64,000 bases of DNA, taken from NCBI RefSeq assembly GCF_030161595.1, contig NZ_BSUM01000001.1, positions 3,162,001 through 3,226,000 on the forward strand. Direction: 5' to 3'. The translations under genes were made by a program, and so were the position numbers. Positions 11,411 through 20,211 of the stretch are shown here, one piece after another. Below the pieces are notes generated by a model, which saw only the letters and a list, made by a program, of their open reading frames with translations, had not been told where the DNA came from and searched no databases. The DNA comes from Litorihabitans aurantiacus (GTDB taxonomy: Bacteria; Actinomycetota; Actinomycetes; Actinomycetales; Beutenbergiaceae). The stretch's first letter is position 1; each line of letters opens with the position of its first letter.

Positions 11411-11501
11411 GACTTCTCCTCGTTCGGCGTGGGTGCAACGATCCAGGGTATCCGGCGCGGGCCGTACGATCATCTCGAACGCCGTCGACGGGAGGGTCGT
11501 G

Positions 11502-12266
11502 ATGCGCCGCAGCCCGATCGACCGCCTGCTCGGCCGCCCGAGCGGACTCCCGGGGCGCCGCCGGCCGCGGAGCCGAGCCTCGCTCACCGTCGCGCTCGTG
11601 GCCTTCGTCGCCGGCATCCTGTTCGCCACCAGCGCCACCCTGTTCGCGGGGTTCGACGACGGCCGGCCGCGCGACCTGCGCTCGCTCGTGGCGCAGGAGA
11701 GCGAGCGACTCGCGGAGCGCAACGACGCCGTCGACGACCTCCGCTCGGAGGTGGCGACGCTCCAGGCGAGCCTCGACGTCGACGCGGGCGCCGCCCCCAC
11801 GGACCCGGCGGTCCTGCTCGCCGTCGGCCAGGAGGACGTGCGCGGCGCGGGGGTGAGCGTCACGCTCACGGACGCGCCGGCGTCGTCCTCCTCCGACAAC
11901 CTCGACGACCTCGTGGTGCACCAGCAGGACCTGCAGTCGGTCGTCAACGCGCTGTGGGCGGGCGGCGCCGAGGCGATCGCCGTCCAGGGGCAGCGGATCA
12001 TCGCCACGAGCGCCGTGCGGTGCGTGGGCAACGTCCTCCTGCTGCACGGACGGACCTACTCGCCGCCCTACGTCATCGAGGCCGTGGGCGACGCCGACGC
12101 CCTCACCGACGCGCTCGACGCCGACGCCGGGGTCCGTCTGTACCGGCAGTACGTCGAGGCGTACGGCCTCGGCTACACCCTCGAGGCCGACGACGCCCTC
12201 GACCTGCCCGCCTACACCGGCGCGCGTACGCTCTCCTACGCGACCGCCGTCGAAGGGACACGATGA
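11502..12266 (+). CDS. DUF881 family protein
   Basis: A 254-residue protein with one N-terminal membrane anchor (LTVALVAFVAGILFATSATL), a coiled-coil-like stretch (QESERLAERNDAVDDLRSEV) and a DUF881 domain (GAGVSVTLTDAP, VVNALWAGGAEAIAVQGQRI). ATG at 11502 follows GGAGGG; GTG at 11499 is the alternative. Its stop overlaps the sortase start (ATGA). DUF881 proteins occur beside crgA and division genes in actinobacteria (compare Rv0012), but the function is not established. Confidence 0.88.
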   Translation: MRRSPIDRLLGRPSGLPGRRRPRSRASLTVALVAFVAGILFATSATLFAGFDDGRPRDLRSLVAQESERLAERNDAVDDLRSEVATLQASLDVDAGAAPTDPAVLLAVGQEDVRGAGVSVTLTDAPASSSSDNLDDLVVHQQDLQSVVNALWAGGAEAIAVQGQRIIATSAVRCVGNVLLLHGRTYSPPYVIEAVGDADALTDALDADAGVRLYRQYVEAYGLGYTLEADDALDLPAYTGARTLSYATAVEGTR

Positions 12267-13024
12267 CCACCGTGGCGCAGCCGGCACCGTCCCGGCGAGA
12301 GCAGCGACGCCGCCGGCGCGGCGGCGTCGGGTCGGCGATCGTCGGCGTGATCGGTGAGCTCCTCATCACCGCCGGCATCCTCATCGGGCTGTTCGTCGCG
12401 TGGCAGCTGTGGTGGACCGACGTCGAGGCCGACCGGTTCCAGGCGACCGTGTCGGAGGCTCTCGACGCCGAGCTCCCCGAGTCCCCCGTCGTCGTCGCCA
12501 AGCCGAGCGAGGGCGAGATCCCGGTCGCGGAGGCGCCGCTGGACGCGACCACGTTCGGGCGGCTGTGGGTGCCGCGCTGGGACACGGGTGAGCCCTACAG
12601 CAAGCCGATCTCCGAGGGGACCGACCGCGCCACCGTGCTCGACAAGCTCGGGATCGGGCACTACGAGGGCACCGCGATGCCGGGCGAGGTCGGCAACTTC
12701 GCGCTCGCGGGGCACCGGCAGAGCCACGGCAAGCCGTTCTACGACATCACCACGCTCGAGGTCGGCGACCCGCTCGTGGTCGAGACGGCGGAGGCCTGGT
12801 ACGTCTACCGCGTCACGGACAGCCTGATCGTGAGCCCGCGGCAGACCGACGTCATCGCGCCCAACCCCGCCGACCCGCAGGCGGAGGCCACCGAGGCGTC
12901 GATCACCCTGACCACCTGCCACCCGCTGTTCTCCACGCGCGAGCGCTACATCGTGCACGGGACGCTGGACAGCTGGGTGCCGCGCGACGCCGGCCGCCCC
13001 GCCGAGCTCTCACCGGAGGCCTGA
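12263..13024 (+). CDS. Class E sortase
   Basis: A 253-residue membrane-anchored transpeptidase that cleaves sorting motifs (LAxTG in studied class E enzymes) and attaches proteins to the wall. It has a basic N-terminus, one transmembrane helix (VIGELLITAGILIGLFVAW), and the sortase barrel with the catalytic histidine in ALAGHRQS, cysteine in TLTTCHP and arginine in STRERY. It is translationally coupled to the DUF881 gene and is followed after 1 bp by the small membrane protein. No LAxTG substrate was noticed in this window. Confidence 0.92.
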   Translation: MTTVAQPAPSRREQRRRRRGGVGSAIVGVIGELLITAGILIGLFVAWQLWWTDVEADRFQATVSEALDAELPESPVVVAKPSEGEIPVAEAPLDATTFGRLWVPRWDTGEPYSKPISEGTDRATVLDKLGIGHYEGTAMPGEVGNFALAGHRQSHGKPFYDITTLEVGDPLVVETAEAWYVYRVTDSLIVSPRQTDVIAPNPADPQAEATEASITLTTCHPLFSTRERYIVHGTLDSWVPRDAGRPAELSPEA

Positions 13025-13025
13025 C

Positions 13026-13181
13026 ATGTACGCAGCCATCTGGCGGATCCTGCCCGGCCCGGGGTGGCTCAGGGCGATCCTCGCGCTGATCCTGATCCTC
13101 GCCGTCGTGGCGGCGCTGTTCCTGTGGGTGTTCCCCGCGGTGGCGCCGCTGCTCCCCTTCGACCAGCAGACCGTGGAGTGA
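13026..13181 (+). CDS. Small membrane protein upstream of trpG
   Basis: A 51-residue protein, MYAAIWRILPGPGWLR followed by one transmembrane helix (LALILILAVVAALFLWVFP) and a short acidic tail. It is in tight register between sortase and trpG (1-bp and 2-bp gaps). Small proteins of this sequence type recur at this position in Micrococcales and Corynebacteriales. Function is unknown. Confidence 0.85.
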   Translation: MYAAIWRILPGPGWLRAILALILILAVVAALFLWVFPAVAPLLPFDQQTVE

Positions 13182-13183
13182 GC

Positions 13184-13840
13184 ATGACCGCAGGCCGAGC
13201 GCCCCGCATCCTCGTCGTGGACAACTACGACAGCTTCGTCTACACGATCGTCGGCTACCTGCAGCAGCTCGGCGCCGAGACCACGGTGCTGCGCAACGAC
13301 GCCCTCACCGGCGACCCCGAGGAGCTGGCCGACGTCGACGGCGTCCTCGTCTCACCCGGTCCGGGGACGCCGGAGGGCGCCGGCGCGTCGCTCGACGTCA
13401 TCGCCGCGTGCGCCGCGACGGCGACGCCGATGCTCGGGGTCTGCCTCGGGCACCAGGCGCTCGCGGAGGCGTACGGCGGCGTGGTCACGCACTCGCCCGA
13501 GCTCATGCACGGCAAGACGTCGGCGGTGACGCACGACGGCGCGGGCGTGTTCGCCGGGCTGGGTGCGCCGTTCACGGCGACGCGGTACCACTCGCTCGCC
13601 GTCGTGACCGAGACCGTGCCCGACGAGCTCGAGGTCACCGCCTGGACGGGCGGCGGCGACTCACCCCGGATCGTGATGGGGCTGTCGCACCGCGAGCTCC
13701 CGCTGCACGGCGTGCAGTTCCACCCCGAGTCGGTCCTCACCGAGGGCGGTCACCGACTGCTGGCCAACTGGCTGGCGATCGCGGGCGACGACGGCGCGGT
13801 GGCCCGCAGCGAGGGCATGCGCCCGCTGGCCGCCCTCTAG
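13184..13840 (+). CDS. trpG: Glutamine amidotransferase, anthranilate/aminodeoxychorismate synthase component II
   Basis: A class I glutamine amidotransferase (218 residues) that supplies ammonia to anthranilate or 4-amino-4-deoxychorismate synthase. It has the N-terminal DNYDSFVYTIVGYL, the oxyanion loop SPGPGTPE, the nucleophilic cysteine in GVCLGHQALAE, and the His-Glu pair in VQFHPESVL. No synthase component I gene is present, so the tryptophan versus folate assignment is open; by synteny it matches Rv0013 (trpG). It is the last gene of the crgA-linked operon and is followed by a repeat array. Confidence 0.92.
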   Translation: MTAGRAPRILVVDNYDSFVYTIVGYLQQLGAETTVLRNDALTGDPEELADVDGVLVSPGPGTPEGAGASLDVIAACAATATPMLGVCLGHQALAEAYGGVVTHSPELMHGKTSAVTHDGAGVFAGLGAPFTATRYHSLAVVTETVPDELEVTAWTGGGDSPRIVMGLSHRELPLHGVQFHPESVLTEGGHRLLANWLAIAGDDGAVARSEGMRPLAAL

Positions 13841-13842
13841 TC

Positions 13843-14007
13843 CGCGAGGACTTCCTGGGAGCCCGCGAGGGGTTTGTGGGAGCCCGCGAGGTACGTCTGG
13901 GGACTCGCGAGGCACTCGTGGGGGACCGCGAGGTACTTGCATCGTCGCAAGTACCTCGCGGACTCCCACAGACCCCTCGCGAGTCCCCAGAAACCCCTCG
14001 CGGAGGT
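13843..14007. repeat. 21-nt periodic palindromic array (family 1, copy 1)
   Basis: Five direct units of roughly CCCGCGAGGNACTTNTGGGA lie at 13843-13938, then a perfect hairpin GCGAGGTACTTGC / GCAAGTACCTCGC around ATCGTC, then three inverted units to 14007. It fills the space between the convergent trpG and pknB stops. The same unit recurs at 40557-40646 and 59938-59977. Confidence 0.9.
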
Positions 14008-14014
14008 GTGGGGA

Positions 14015-16045
14015 TCAGTCGTCGTCGCCGCGGCCCCCGCCGCCGTTGGTGGGCGGCGGGGAGGTGGTCGACGTCGGCGGCGGGGTCGTCGCCGTCTCGG
14101 TCGGCGCGGTGGCGAGCCACACGGTGACCTCGCTGCCGCGGTCGACCTGGGTGTTCTCCGGCTCCCACCGGGTGACCTGACCGACCTCGACGTCGCCGTT
14201 CGGCTCCTCCTGGAACGACGCCGTCAGGCTGACCTCCGCCAGCGCCGCCTCGGCCTCGGCCCGCGTCATGTCGTCGAGGTCCGGGACCTCGACCTGCGCC
14301 GAGGCGACCGACACGGTCACGGTGGACAGGCGCGGCACGACACCGGTCGGCTCCCACCCGGTGACGGTCCCCGCCGCCGCGGAACCCGTCTCGTCCTGGG
14401 TGAAGGTCGCCGAGAGGTTGGCGTCGCGCAGGAGCTGCGCAGCCTCGTCCTGGGTCCTCCCGGTGAGGTCCGGGATCGTCACGTTGCCGGAGGCGACGTA
14501 GAGCACGAAGGGGGCGTTCGGCGCCGCGGACTCGCCGACGCCAGGTTCGATCCTGAGCACGTCACCCGCCTGCTGGGACCCGTCGTCCTCCTCCATGATG
14601 CGGATCTGGTTGCCGGTGAAACCGGCCTGGTTCAGAGCGGTGGTCGCCTGGTCGGCCGTGAATCCGATGACGTCGGGCACGGTCAGCGTGTCGGGACCGG
14701 ACGAGATCGTGACGGTCACGGTCTGCCCGGGCGCGATGAGCGAGCCCGCCGCCGGGTCGCTGCTGATCGCGAGGCCCGCCTCGACGTCGTCGCTCGGTGC
14801 CTCGGCCCGTGCGAAGACGAGCTCCGCACCTTCGATCGTGGCCTGCGCATCGGCCTCGCTCTCACCGGCGACGTCGGGCACCGCCACGTTCTCGGGCGTC
14901 GTCTCGGTCGGGGTCGGCTCGGGCTCGTTCTGGCGCGCGTTGTTCACCGCGACCGCCACGATCCCGGCCACGAGCAGCGCGAGCACGATCCCGAGCACCC
15001 AGATCCACGCGCGTCCCTTGCGCGGCTCCTCCTCGGGCGCCACGGGCGGGAGGTCGGAGGACGTCTGCGCCGTCGGCGGACCGGCCATGACCTGCGTGGC
15101 CGCCGCGCGGGCGGCCGGGCTCGCCGCCGCCACGGTGGCGGCGTTGGCCGCGGCGATCACACCGACCGCGGGCGCGCCCACGACGCCGCCGCGCTGCGCG
15201 GCCTCGAGGTCCGAGCGGAACTCCTCGCCGCTCTGGTAGCGCACGTCGCGGTCCTTCGCGAGCGCCTTGAGCGTGATGCGGTCCAGCTCGACGGGGACGT
15301 CGGGCGCGAGCGAGCTCGGGGTCGGCGGATCCTCGCGCACGTGCTGGTAGGCGACGGCGACCGGCGAGTCCCCGATGAACGGCGGGCGCCCGGTCAGCAG
15401 CTCGAACAGCAGGGCGCCGGTGGAGTAGACGTCGGAGCGCGCGTCGACGACCTCGCCGCGCGCCTGCTCCGGGGAGAGGTACTGCGCGGTGCCGACCACG
15501 GCCTGCGTCTGCGTCATCGTGGCCGCCGAGTCGGCGATCGCGCGCGCGATGCCGAAGTCCATGACCTTGACGTCGCCCGCCGTCGTGATCATGACGTTCG
15601 CGGGCTTGATGTCGCGGTGCACGATGCCCGCGTGGTGGGAGTACTCGAGCGCCGACAGGACGCCGGCGGTGATCTCCACGGCCTCGTCGATGGGCAGCGC
15701 GGCGCCGTCGCGGATGAGTTCGCGGACGGTGTGGCCCTCGACGTACTCCATGACGATGAAGGGCAGGTGGTGGGTGACGCCGTCGGCACCGACGTGCCCG
15801 TCCTCACCTGTGTCGTACACCGACACGATCGCGGGGTGGTTCAGCGCGGCGGCCGACTGCGCCTCGCGGCGGAAGCGGGCCTGGAACGTGGAGTCCTGGG
15901 CGAGGTCGGAGCGCAGCAGCTTGATCGCGACGCGGCGCGAGAGCCGGTTGTCGCGGCCGATGTACACCTCGGCCATGCCTCCGCGGCCGATGAGCTCACC
16001 AACCTCGTACCGTCCCGCGAGCACGCGGGGCACCTGATCTACCAC
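14015..16045 (-). CDS. pknB: Serine/threonine protein kinase with PASTA domains
   Basis: Transmembrane kinase (676 residues) that senses muropeptides/lipid II and controls wall synthesis and division. The kinase domain (about 10-275) has the GRGGMAEVY glycine loop, the VAIKLL lysine, the HRDIKPANVM catalytic loop, DFGIARAI and the GTAQYLSPEQARG activation segment. A transmembrane helix (IWVLGIVLALLVAGIVAVAV) precedes four extracellular PASTA repeats starting at VAVPDVAG, LTVPDVIG, VTIPDLTG and VEVPDLDD, then a Thr/Pro/Gly tail. GTG at 16045 gives the family-typical start VDQVPRVLAGRYEVG and overlaps the pknA end by 7 bp. Confidence 0.95.
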   Translation of the reverse strand: MVDQVPRVLAGRYEVGELIGRGGMAEVYIGRDNRLSRRVAIKLLRSDLAQDSTFQARFRREAQSAAALNHPAIVSVYDTGEDGHVGADGVTHHLPFIVMEYVEGHTVRELIRDGAALPIDEAVEITAGVLSALEYSHHAGIVHRDIKPANVMITTAGDVKVMDFGIARAIADSAATMTQTQAVVGTAQYLSPEQARGEVVDARSDVYSTGALLFELLTGRPPFIGDSPVAVAYQHVREDPPTPSSLAPDVPVELDRITLKALAKDRDVRYQSGEEFRSDLEAAQRGGVVGAPAVGVIAAANAATVAAASPAARAAATQVMAGPPTAQTSSDLPPVAPEEEPRKGRAWIWVLGIVLALLVAGIVAVAVNNARQNEPEPTPTETTPENVAVPDVAGESEADAQATIEGAELVFARAEAPSDDVEAGLAISSDPAAGSLIAPGQTVTVTISSGPDTLTVPDVIGFTADQATTALNQAGFTGNQIRIMEEDDGSQQAGDVLRIEPGVGESAAPNAPFVLYVASGNVTIPDLTGRTQDEAAQLLRDANLSATFTQDETGSAAAGTVTGWEPTGVVPRLSTVTVSVASAQVEVPDLDDMTRAEAEAALAEVSLTASFQEEPNGDVEVGQVTRWEPENTQVDRGSEVTVWLATAPTETATTPPPTSTTSPPPTNGGGGRGDDD

Positions 16046-17292
16046 GAGAGAACCTTCCGACTTCCGAGGTCGACCGTCTGGCCGACCTCCTCCTGCCACC
16101 CGCGGTGCGGGAGACGTGCCCGGCCGCCTCCGGCCGGGACCATCACGACGGCAGCCACCAGCGCCGCCGTCGAGCCAAGGTTAGCGAGGGTCAGGATCGC
16201 GAGCGTGACCAGCATCGCGGCCAGCACGATCCCGACGGCGAGCGCCACCTGCCGCTCGCGGCTCGGCGCGCGGCGCCTCGAGCGCCGCGGGGCGGGGTCC
16301 GCGCCACCACTGACCGATGCCGATGCCGCCGAAGCCGCCGACGTCCGCGCGGCCGTGGATGCGTTCGCGTCGCCGCTCCCGTCCGCCGCCGCCCCGCGAC
16401 CACCGCGCCGCAGGGCCAGCGTCGGGAGCCGCCAGGCCCCGCGCACCCGGGCCGGGTCCCAGGTCCCGGCGTCGAGGTCGGAGCGCAGCGCGCGCGCCCG
16501 TTCGGCCACGACGGCGGCCGATGCCGGCCGGTCGGCGGGGTCCTTCGCGAGCATCTGCTCCACGAGCGCGCGCAGCGCCGGGTCCACGTGCGCGGGCAGC
16601 GCCGGCAGCGGCTCGGTCACGTGGGCGAACGCGATGTCGACCTGCGTCGCCCCGGTGAAGGGACGGCGGCCCGCCAGCGCCTCGTACGCGATGATCCCGA
16701 GCGCGTAGACGTCGCCGGCGCCCGTGGCCGGGCGCCCCATCGCCTGCTCGGGCGGGAGGTACTGGGCGGTGCCCATGACCATCCCGGCATCGGTCATCGG
16801 CGCCTGGTTCGCGCCGATCGAGATGCCGAAGTCGGTGAGCTTGACCGCGCCGTCGGCGGTCATGAGCAGGTTGCCGGGCTTGATGTCACGGTGGACCACT
16901 CCGGCGGCGTGCGCGGCGGCGAGCGCGTCGGCCGTCTGCGCGAGCACGTCCAGCAGGGTGCGCGGGCTCAGCGTCCCCTCGCGCCGCAGCACGGTGGAGA
17001 GCGTCTCGCCCTCGACCAGCTCCATCACGAGGTAGCCGAGACCGCCGACCACGCCGGCGTCGTAGGTGCGGGCGATCCCCGGGTGCACGAGGTCACGCGA
17101 GTTCCGCGCCTCGGCCGCGATCCGGTCGAGGAACAGCTTCTCGCCGGCGAACTCGGGGCGCATCACCTTGGCGGCGTAGCGCTGACCGCTCTCGACCTCG
17201 ACGGCGGTCCACACCTCGCCCATCCCACCGATCGCGAGGCGTTGCGTGAGCTCGTAGCGGCCGTCCAGCACGACCCCGGCGCGCGGCGTCAT
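16039..17292 (-). CDS. pknA: Serine/threonine protein kinase PknA
   Basis: A 417-residue kinase of the wall/division cluster. It has a glycine loop GGMGEVW, AAKVMRPE lysine, HRDIKPGNLL, DFGISIG and GTAQYLPPEQAMG. A basic Arg/Ser linker is followed by a transmembrane region (VALAVGIVLAAMLVTLAILT) and only a short extracytoplasmic tail, without PASTA repeats, as in PknA. ATG at 17292 overlaps the pbpA stop (ATGA). It phosphorylates FhaA/FhaB-type adaptors in the family and is opposed by the PstP phosphatase encoded upstream. Confidence 0.95.
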   Translation of the reverse strand: MTPRAGVVLDGRYELTQRLAIGGMGEVWTAVEVESGQRYAAKVMRPEFAGEKLFLDRIAAEARNSRDLVHPGIARTYDAGVVGGLGYLVMELVEGETLSTVLRREGTLSPRTLLDVLAQTADALAAAHAAGVVHRDIKPGNLLMTADGAVKLTDFGISIGANQAPMTDAGMVMGTAQYLPPEQAMGRPATGAGDVYALGIIAYEALAGRRPFTGATQVDIAFAHVTEPLPALPAHVDPALRALVEQMLAKDPADRPASAAVVAERARALRSDLDAGTWDPARVRGAWRLPTLALRRGGRGAAADGSGDANASTAARTSAASAASASVSGGADPAPRRSRRRAPSRERQVALAVGIVLAAMLVTLAILTLANLGSTAALVAAVVMVPAGGGRARLPHRGWQEEVGQTVDLGSRKVLSW

Positions 17293-18757
17293 CGAAGAGC
17301 CGCCTGCATCACGGCGCGCGCGATCGGCGCGGCGAGCTGACCGCCGGAGTACTGCTGGCTGGCCGGGTCGGCGCCGTTGACGAGCACGACGGCGACGGCG
17401 ACCTGCGGGTCGTCCGCCGGGGCGAAGCCGGTGAACCAGGCGTGCGGGAAGTCGCGCGAGGTGCCCTCGTTGATGCCCGTCTGGGAGGTGCCGGTCTTCC
17501 CGGCCACGCGCACGCCGTCGATCGCCGCGCGCCAGCCCGTCCCGTTCTCCACGACGCCGACCATCATCTCGGTCATGGTGTCGGCCACCTCTGGCGTCAC
17601 GGCCTCCGACAGGGTGCGCGGCTCGGTCTCCTCGACCACCGTCAGGTCGGCGGCGCGCTCGGTCGCGATCACGTGCGGCGCCATGACCTCGCCGTCGTTC
17701 GCGATGCCGGCCGCGATCATGGCCACCTGCATCGGGGTGGCGCGGACGTCGCGCTGGCCTATCGCCGCCTGGCCGAGCTCGGCCTCGTCCGCGATCTCCC
17801 CGAGCCTGCCCGGGGTGACGGTCATGGGGATCTGGAGCTCGGCGTCCCACCCGAACGCCTCCGCCTGGTCGCGGATCGCCTGCTCGCCGAGCGTGATCGC
17901 GAGCTGCGAGAACGGCGTGTTGCACGACTTCGCGAGCGAGAGCGCGAGGGTGGCGGTCTCGCCGTCGTCGCACCGCTCGCCCGAGGGGTTGGAGATCGTC
18001 GCGCCCGACCCGGGCAGCGCCAGCGTGTCAGGCGCGGGCACGCGGGTCTCGGCGTCGTAGTCACCGGTCGACAGCGCCGCGGCGAGGTCGATCAGCTTGA
18101 ACGTCGAGCCGGGCGCGTAGGTGTCGCCCGCGATCGCGCGGTTGACGAGGGGGTCGCCCGGGTCGTCGAGCAGCTCCTGCCAGGCGGTCTGGACGGGGCC
18201 GCCGTCGTGCCCCGCGAGCACGTTCGGGTCGAAGCTCGGGCTGGAGACGAGCGCGAGCACGGCACCGGTGGCTGGGTCGAGCGCGACGACGGCGCCCTCA
18301 CGCCCCTCGAGCGCGTCCCACGCCGCCTGCTGGACGGCCGGGTCCAGGGTGAGCTCGACGGACCCGCCCTGCGGCTGCCGCCCCGTGACGAGGTCGCCCA
18401 GGCGCTGCCGCCACAGCGACGGCGCGGTGCCGTTGAGCACGGTGCCCGCGGCGCGCTCGACGCCGCTCTGCCCGAAGACGATCGAGCTGTAGCCGGTGAC
18501 CGGGGCGTACAGGGGGCCGTCGGCGTACGTGCGCAGGTAGGAGTACGGGGTGTCGACGGGCACGGAGGTGACGATCGGCTCCCCGGCCACGACGATCGGG
18601 CCGCGCTCGCGCCCCTGCTCGCGGTAGGTGGCGCGCTGGTTGCGGGGGTCGGCGTTGAGGTCGCCCGCCTGGAAGACCTGGATCCAGGTGAGGGCGCCCA
18701 TGAGGACGACGAACATCGCCATCACCACGATGCTGAGGCGTCGCAGGGGGTGTTCAC
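17289..18757 (-). CDS. pbpA: Penicillin-binding protein 2-type transpeptidase PbpA (frameshifted at start)
   Basis: Monofunctional class B transpeptidase cross-linking peptidoglycan with RodA. The transpeptidase motifs are GSTFKLID (SxxK), KSCNTPF (SxN) and AGKTGTSQ (KTG). The uninterrupted frame begins at MVMAMFVVL (18728), but GTG at 18757 overlaps the rodA stop (GTGA). Adding one C to the run at 18746-18750 yields MNTPLRRLSIVVMAMFVV, the usual N-terminal membrane anchor of this family, and 489 residues. The break is therefore judged a homopolymer error. Confidence 0.93.
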
Positions 18758-20211
18758 GCCTCCCTCACCTCCGTCGCGTCGCTGGGGGTCGTGTCCCCGG
18801 GGCTCCCGGTGCGCGCGGCGGCGGGGATGCGCGCGGCGGGCACGACGGCGATCGGCGCCTGCTCGACGACGGAGCCCGGGCGGCGCGCGCCGTCGGACAG
18901 CCGCAGCAGCAGCGCCAGGATGATCCAGTTGGCCAGCAGCGAGGAGCCGCCGGCGGCGAGGAACGGCATGGTCAGGCCCGACAGCGGGATGACGCGGGTG
19001 GCGCCGCCGACCACGATGAAGCACTGCAGCGCCACGATGAACGCCAGGCCGCTGGCGAGGAGCTTGCCGAAGCCGTCGCGGATCCCGATCGCGGTGCGCA
19101 GGCCGCGCTGCGCGAGCAGCACGTACATGAGCAGCACGGCGATGATGCCGACCAGCCCGATCTCCTCGGCGATCGAGGGCATGATCATGTCGGCGTTCGC
19201 GGAGTAGGTCAGGTGCGGGTAGCCCTCGCCCCACCCGGTGCCGAACAGCCCACCGCCGGCCATCCCGAACAGCCCCGAGACGATCTGCCCCGAGCCGCCC
19301 GGGTTGCGGCCGTAGATCTCGGGGTCGAGCGCGTGCAGCCAGACGTCGAAGCGCGCCTGCACGTAGCCGACGTTGGCGGCCACGACGGCGACGCCCCCGA
19401 GCGTGAGCAGCCCGCCGATGATGACCCAGGACAGCCGCTCGGTCGCGACGTAGAGCATCGCGATGAAGAGGCCGAACAGCAGGATCGAGGTGCCCAGCTC
19501 GCGCTGGCTCAGGAGCACACCGACGCTCACGGCCCACGCCAGCAGGATCGGGCCGAGGTCGCGCAGCCGCGGCAGCGTGATGCCGAGGACCTTGCGCCCC
19601 GCGAGCGTGAGGGTGTCGCGGTGCGTGACGAGGTAGCCGGCGAAGAACACGGCGAAGCACAGCTTGGCCAGCTCGGCGGGCTGCAGCGTGAGCGGACCCA
19701 TCCGCACCCACAGCTGCGACCCGTTGATCGTGAGCCCGATGCCCGGCACGAGGGGCAGCAGCAGCAGGGCGATGCCCGCCACGAGCGCGGTCCAGGTGTA
19801 GCGGCGCAGCGTGCGGTGGTCGCGCAGCAGCACGAGCACGACGAGGGCTGCCACGGCGCCGACGGCGATCCACATCATCTGCCGCGACGGGTCCTGGTCC
19901 CAGGCGACGTCCCGGCCCCGCAGCCCCGCGTGCACGCGGGCGATCATCGCCAGCCCGATGCCGTTCAGCGCCACCACGAGCGGCAGCATGATCTGGTCGG
20001 CGTAGGGCGCGCGCCACCGCAGCACGAGGTGGACCGCCAGCCCGACGCCGCCCAGCAGCGCCGCGACGCTCCACAGGTCGGCGGGCGGCGCGCCGTCGGT
20101 CGCGAGGCCCACCTGGAGGTAGGCGTAGACGCCGATCGCGACGGCGGGCAGCAGCAGCGCGAGCTCGCGCCAGCGGCTGCGCGAGGGGGTCAGGGCCTCG
20201 ATGGTGACCAT
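18754..20211 (-). CDS. rodA: FtsW/RodA/SpoVE family SEDS glycosyltransferase
   Basis: A 485-residue polytopic SEDS protein that polymerises lipid II, paired with the PbpA transpeptidase. It has about ten or more hydrophobic segments and family blocks such as GSQLWVRMGPLTLQPAELAK, LLSQRELGTS, ANADMIMPSIAEEIGLVG and VIPLSGLTMPFLAAGGSS. ATG at 20211 overlaps the pstP stop by one base. A Pro/Ala-rich cytoplasmic tail follows. Order and overlap identify it as the rodA of the pstP-rodA-pbpA-pknA-pknB operon rather than the dcw-cluster ftsW. Confidence 0.94.
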   Translation of the reverse strand: MVTIEALTPSRSRWRELALLLPAVAIGVYAYLQVGLATDGAPPADLWSVAALLGGVGLAVHLVLRWRAPYADQIMLPLVVALNGIGLAMIARVHAGLRGRDVAWDQDPSRQMMWIAVGAVAALVVLVLLRDHRTLRRYTWTALVAGIALLLLPLVPGIGLTINGSQLWVRMGPLTLQPAELAKLCFAVFFAGYLVTHRDTLTLAGRKVLGITLPRLRDLGPILLAWAVSVGVLLSQRELGTSILLFGLFIAMLYVATERLSWVIIGGLLTLGGVAVVAANVGYVQARFDVWLHALDPEIYGRNPGGSGQIVSGLFGMAGGGLFGTGWGEGYPHLTYSANADMIMPSIAEEIGLVGIIAVLLMYVLLAQRGLRTAIGIRDGFGKLLASGLAFIVALQCFIVVGGATRVIPLSGLTMPFLAAGGSSLLANWIILALLLRLSDGARRPGSVVEQAPIAVVPAARIPAAARTGSPGDTTPSDATEVREA